From Lytechinus variegatus (lineage: Eukaryota; Echinodermata; Echinoidea; Temnopleuroida; Toxopneustidae): 64,000 nt of DNA. Positions 60,512-64,000 of this stretch are shown here, one piece after another. The notes under the pieces were generated by a model that saw only the letters and a list, made by a program, of their open reading frames with translations, searched no databases and was not told the DNA's origin. Position numbers and translations under genes: made by a program. How positions within the stretch are numbered: the first letter of the stretch is position 1; each line of letters opens with the position of its first letter. The stretch covers positions 19,949,292 to 20,013,291 of the forward strand of contig NC_054751.1 of NCBI RefSeq assembly GCF_018143015.1, in the 5' to 3' direction.

Positions 60512-61675
60512 GCTTTAAGACAATGACCATGTATGCCCCCTGAAAATAATTATCTGAAAACATAATTTTATTTACAAGATCATAAAAGGATGTTAAAAAG
60601 GTTGATAATAAGACCACAGTGTAGTTAGGTAATCATGACATTTGCATAAAATGGCTCCATTTACAAATTTTAACGATAATTGCTCAATATACCAAGTTCA
60701 TTTTCAACAGAATTAGATTTACTAGGTTATTGGATCAGAACATTAATTTCTTCTCCATTTAAGGTAGAGGTCTAATTTAGGGTGTTGTGTAAACTTTCTA
60801 TATACTTTCTCTTGTCAAAGGCCTACTCTATGGATGATTTCATAGATTAAAAAAGTTATTTACTTTATTATTGAAAAGGGAATAAGTACAGATCTTGTTA
60901 ACAAGATTTCAGAGGTGACTAAGTCATGTGCTCAGCTTGCCCCATCAGTATTTGTTTTTTAAGTTTCTCCTAAACATTCCATAACATTTTTTTATAGTAC
61001 CTATTTGTTTGAAATAGTTGAATATGTATTCACATTCGCCTGAAAAAGTGCTTTCATCTACTTTTGTGCTAAATACATATTGATCCAAATATTTTTATAT
61101 TCTTTATCATGGTCTGTTTTGCATTAGCTGAATTAATTAATGAAACCAATTTTGAAAAAAATAATATGTCTAGTTATATCCTGGATTACTTATTTATGTG
61201 GAATAGTCTTATGAAAAAAGATGGGGGGATACAACCACATTCAGAATTACGTTTGCACGGGAAGTGATATGTAACATCACACCATTTTAATTGACAATAT
61301 AACTAATTTCCCCAAGCAACCAGCAATGAGTGTATTGCTATAATCTACACTGGTGGCTTTGACCTTGAGATGAACCTAGCCCAACAGATCATCCTTTATG
61401 ATACTTTTAGTGATCTGACTGAATATTTAAATCATGCCAATTTTAAGTGAATTTTCCATTGAATTTCTGACTTATTGTATCAGCTTCCTGTTTTCTTATC
61501 ATATCTTTGCTTTTATTAATTATCTTCAGAAATCAATTGTATTCATTTTTATTATAGTATATCATATGTTAATTTGTGTATCTGATTTTTTTATAACGAG
61601 CATTATCATGTATAAATTGGAGGAATATTGTTAAGAACACAAATGAGTTAGACAGAGATTTATAAAGGCTTCTGG

Positions 61676-61812
61676 GTCCTGTTGCGTAAAGGTTACTATT
61701 ATTATATCTTATATGGAATCCTTATTTTTGATTGGCTGTTAAGTTCTGTTACCATGGTAGATACCATTGGACGGCAAAGTTACCATAATAGTAACTTTTA
61801 TGCAGAGGGATC
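61676..61812. repeat. Short palindromic MITE-like element
   Basis: GGTCCTGTTGCGTAAAGGTT at the left and AGTAACTTTTATGCAGAGGG at the right; related to 30046 and 44150. Confidence 0.65.
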
Positions 61813-62144
61813 ATGTACCAGTATATTATTTTAGTATGTGCCACCAATGAAATGGCTCAGAGGTAACGCAGTTTGTTTATACATTATGCGAAAGATATGG
61901 GGTTAAAATCTATGTGTAGTTTGATACCTTTTGACTGTCATAGCCAACATAAAGTCAATCAAAGATAGTACTTTGTTCACAGGAAATAAGTTGTTGTGGC
62001 AAAAGCTTCTGATCAAAGAATTTATATAACTTAACATTTTAATGAATGTGCATCAGCTAAAATGATATATCTCAAGATAATTCAATTCTGAAAGACTGAA
62101 ATTAATTTTGTTTTCATTTGTAAAGAAATGTTTTGTGGGATACA

Positions 62145-63009
62145 GTAGGGGAAGGCGGGGTAAGTTGAGCATAGGGGCAAGTTGAGCCACTAGCCCCAGG
62201 CCAATAATGAATGAGTCAGACATTGTGGTGGTGTCATGTATTGGTGACCCATAGCATAACCCCTAACCCCACCACATTGTTTTCAACTTTGAAACAAAAA
62301 GTAGTTTTTTAGAGGGAAAAATATGAATTTCAGCCAAAAAAGTAAAAGAGTGTGAAATAGATAAGTGCTTTATAAACACACACGTCTTTAAATATAATAA
62401 AGACATGATAACAACATTATTAGTCCAGGTATGGATCTTCATTCTTGTCATAGTCTTTTATATGATGGATGCATTATAAATGTGTGGATACGAAATTATG
62501 GCACTAAGTCTGGACTGGAGTAAGTTGAGCCAAACAGCATGGGGCAAGTTGAGCCATGGTAATTCTTATGGTAATGTATCTTAAAAAACAAACAAACCAT
62601 AAAAATCAATTGAAATACTGGCTGAAAGGAGCAAATTTACATGACTGTTCTTTTCCTTTTAAAGGATGTTAGTATTTATAGAGAATTAGCAAGTGAAAAG
62701 ACTTTAAACAAAAAATTGACATGCTGGTTCTCCCTGCATATATTTTGTACATAGTTTTTGTGGCTCAACTTACCCCAGAAGGTGGCTCAAACTTACCCCA
62801 TATATGGGGCAAGTTGAGCCATTTGACATCGTTTTTTTCAAAGGTTACAATGACTTTCAGTGTGGGGATAGAAAGTTAAATATAGGTGGAAAATATTTCT
62901 TCAGAATTAAATTTCAAGGCAAGGTACTTATTTCGACAAGATTATTAATCATATCAATTCTAACCTGCAAAAAGCAAAAACTGTCACAACTTACCCCGCC
63001 TTCCCCTAC
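62145..63009. mobile_element. MITE with GGGGTAAGTTG termini and internal CAAGTTGAGCC repeats
   Basis: 865 bp with 21-bp-class inverted ends: GTAGGGGAAGGCGGGGTAAG and CTTACCCCGCCTTCCCCTAC. The motif GGCAAGTTGAGCCA or its complement recurs near 62175, 62520, 62545, 62760, 62785 and 62808. No transposase. The target duplication may be TA but is not clean. Confidence 0.85.
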
Positions 63010-63942
63010 ATATTTGTAGGTTTAGCCAGAAACATACATTATGCTGCAGTGCAAAGAAACATTTTGGTTGAGGGAAATACACTCATGATGAATGCATCTT
63101 CAAGAACTTTTGACCATGATTAGCATATGTAGATGTTTTGTGCATAGGTGGAGTAAGAAATATGGATAATGAATAAATCATGGTGAATCAAGATAAGTAT
63201 TAGATTATTAAAGCGATTGTGAATTTGATTTGTGGGAATATTGGTACGTGTATGTCTGTCAACCCTGTCTTCCACTAGAACAATCATTATGAACCTCCAA
63301 TAAATATCAATCTATTCATTACAAAATTTTGGTTTTGTCAATTTATTGATTTATCTAAGTTGAAGTCTACCCAAAACTTGTGTTGATTTGAATCAGGAGA
63401 GGAAAATGAAAAAAAATTGCAGATTTTTTTTTTTAATTATAAGAAATAGATTTACAATGTTGCAGTAATATGCAGAAGCAGTAATCATTGGCTGGCTGTT
63501 GCAAATATGTTTAATTTCTATTGTGTTTTATGTGATATTATTGTGAGGGACTCCTCATACACCTCTATTGGAAGGGGAAACATTTGACTTTTTCATATCA
63601 CTGTCACCTTATTTAACATTCTTTTTACTGAATGCGGGTGTTGCTCATTTACTTTTACTAATCAACCAATGTCTTTGGGTGGACTTTGAATATTATTCCT
63701 CTTATAAATCTTGTTTAGAAGTTAAAATTTGCCATTAACCCAACTAATGTGTTCCAGATGAGCGGGACACGTAATTCCTCTATATATGACCTCTGCCACT
63801 GCTTCCATCAGGAAAAGCAGTAACCTCTTCTCACATCCACTACACTGGCAAGACACCGGGGGGGGGGGGCACTCACATATATTATGAGTGCCCCCCCCAG
63901 CAAGACACTTCTTCACCACCTGCATTCTCTTGACTTAAACAT
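63010..63942. other. Intergenic, no gene recognised
   Basis: AT-rich sequence with a G-run/C-run hairpin at 63859-63898 (GCACTCACATA against TATGAGTGC). Confidence 0.4.
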
Positions 63943-64000
63943 ATTTGGTAAACAAGTGGAATGCCTCTGGCCGTCTCACCTGCATCACGCAGTTCAATAT
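63943..64000 (+). repeat. Left end of another copy of the 40.8-kb repeat
   Basis: AAACAAGTGGAATGCCTCTG and CCGTCTCACCTGCATCACGC match 40793-40850 with a single difference, then the window ends. Confidence 0.9.

Larger units (their letters stand above)
59498..62144 (+). other. QDPR 3' UTR and flank
   Basis: AT-rich sequence. A palindromic element of the GGGTCCTGTTGC class lies at 61676-61812. A 152-codon minus-strand frame at 60159-60617 has no recognisable domain and is treated as chance. Confidence 0.4.

Noticed and set aside
60159-60617. 152-aa minus-strand frame downstream of QDPR
   Set aside because: Codon content is typical of AT-rich noncoding DNA, no domain is recognised, and it overlaps the likely QDPR 3' UTR.

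Overview
The window is AT-rich animal nuclear DNA: long introns, canonical splice sites, no bacterial signals, and a very dense load of short non-autonomous DNA transposons, tRNA-derived SINEs and microsatellites. The protein genes are clearly metazoan. The repeat vocabulary (long-hairpin MITEs, a tRNA-headed SINE, elements full of the motif CTCGCGCTTCGCGCTCGC) and the presence of a lengsin gene suggest a marine deuterostome, most likely an echinoderm such as a sea urchin. That assignment is inference. I saw no retroviral, LTR or Polinton-like coding remains and no intact transposase.

Layout. 1-6616: repeat-rich flank, with a decaying array of ~50 bp units (1-1440), a minisatellite, an inverted pair of tRNA-derived SINEs, a foldback element with a MITE inside it, and further MITEs. 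6617-7981 (+): lengsin (LGSN), a glutamine-synthetase-fold protein, in one coding exon. 8000-16742: intergenic, with a hAT-like element that landed in one copy of a tandem duplication. 16743-31591 (+): DDX56, a nucleolar DEAD-box helicase, 13 coding exons assembled here (559 aa). 31592-39506: the convergent interval, presumably the 3' UTRs of DDX56 and KCMF1. 39507-53500 (-): KCMF1, a ZZ-finger ubiquitin ligase, 8 coding exons (399 aa), with one AT-AC intron that matches the minor (U12) spliceosome consensus. 53873-59497 (+): QDPR, dihydropteridine reductase, 6 coding exons (236 aa), head to head with KCMF1 (372 bp between start codons). 59498-64000: QDPR 3' flank with a MITE and the edge of a repeat also found at 40.8 kb.

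The four genes are unrelated housekeeping or metabolic genes with no shared pathway: GS-fold protein, ribosome biogenesis, protein degradation, tetrahydrobiopterin recycling. The most notable observations are the U12-type AT-AC intron in KCMF1, a decayed tandem copy of DDX56 exon 7, an array of hairpin-core units with an inverted partner at the window edge, and several nested transposons whose insertion sites can be proved from empty paralogous copies inside this same window.
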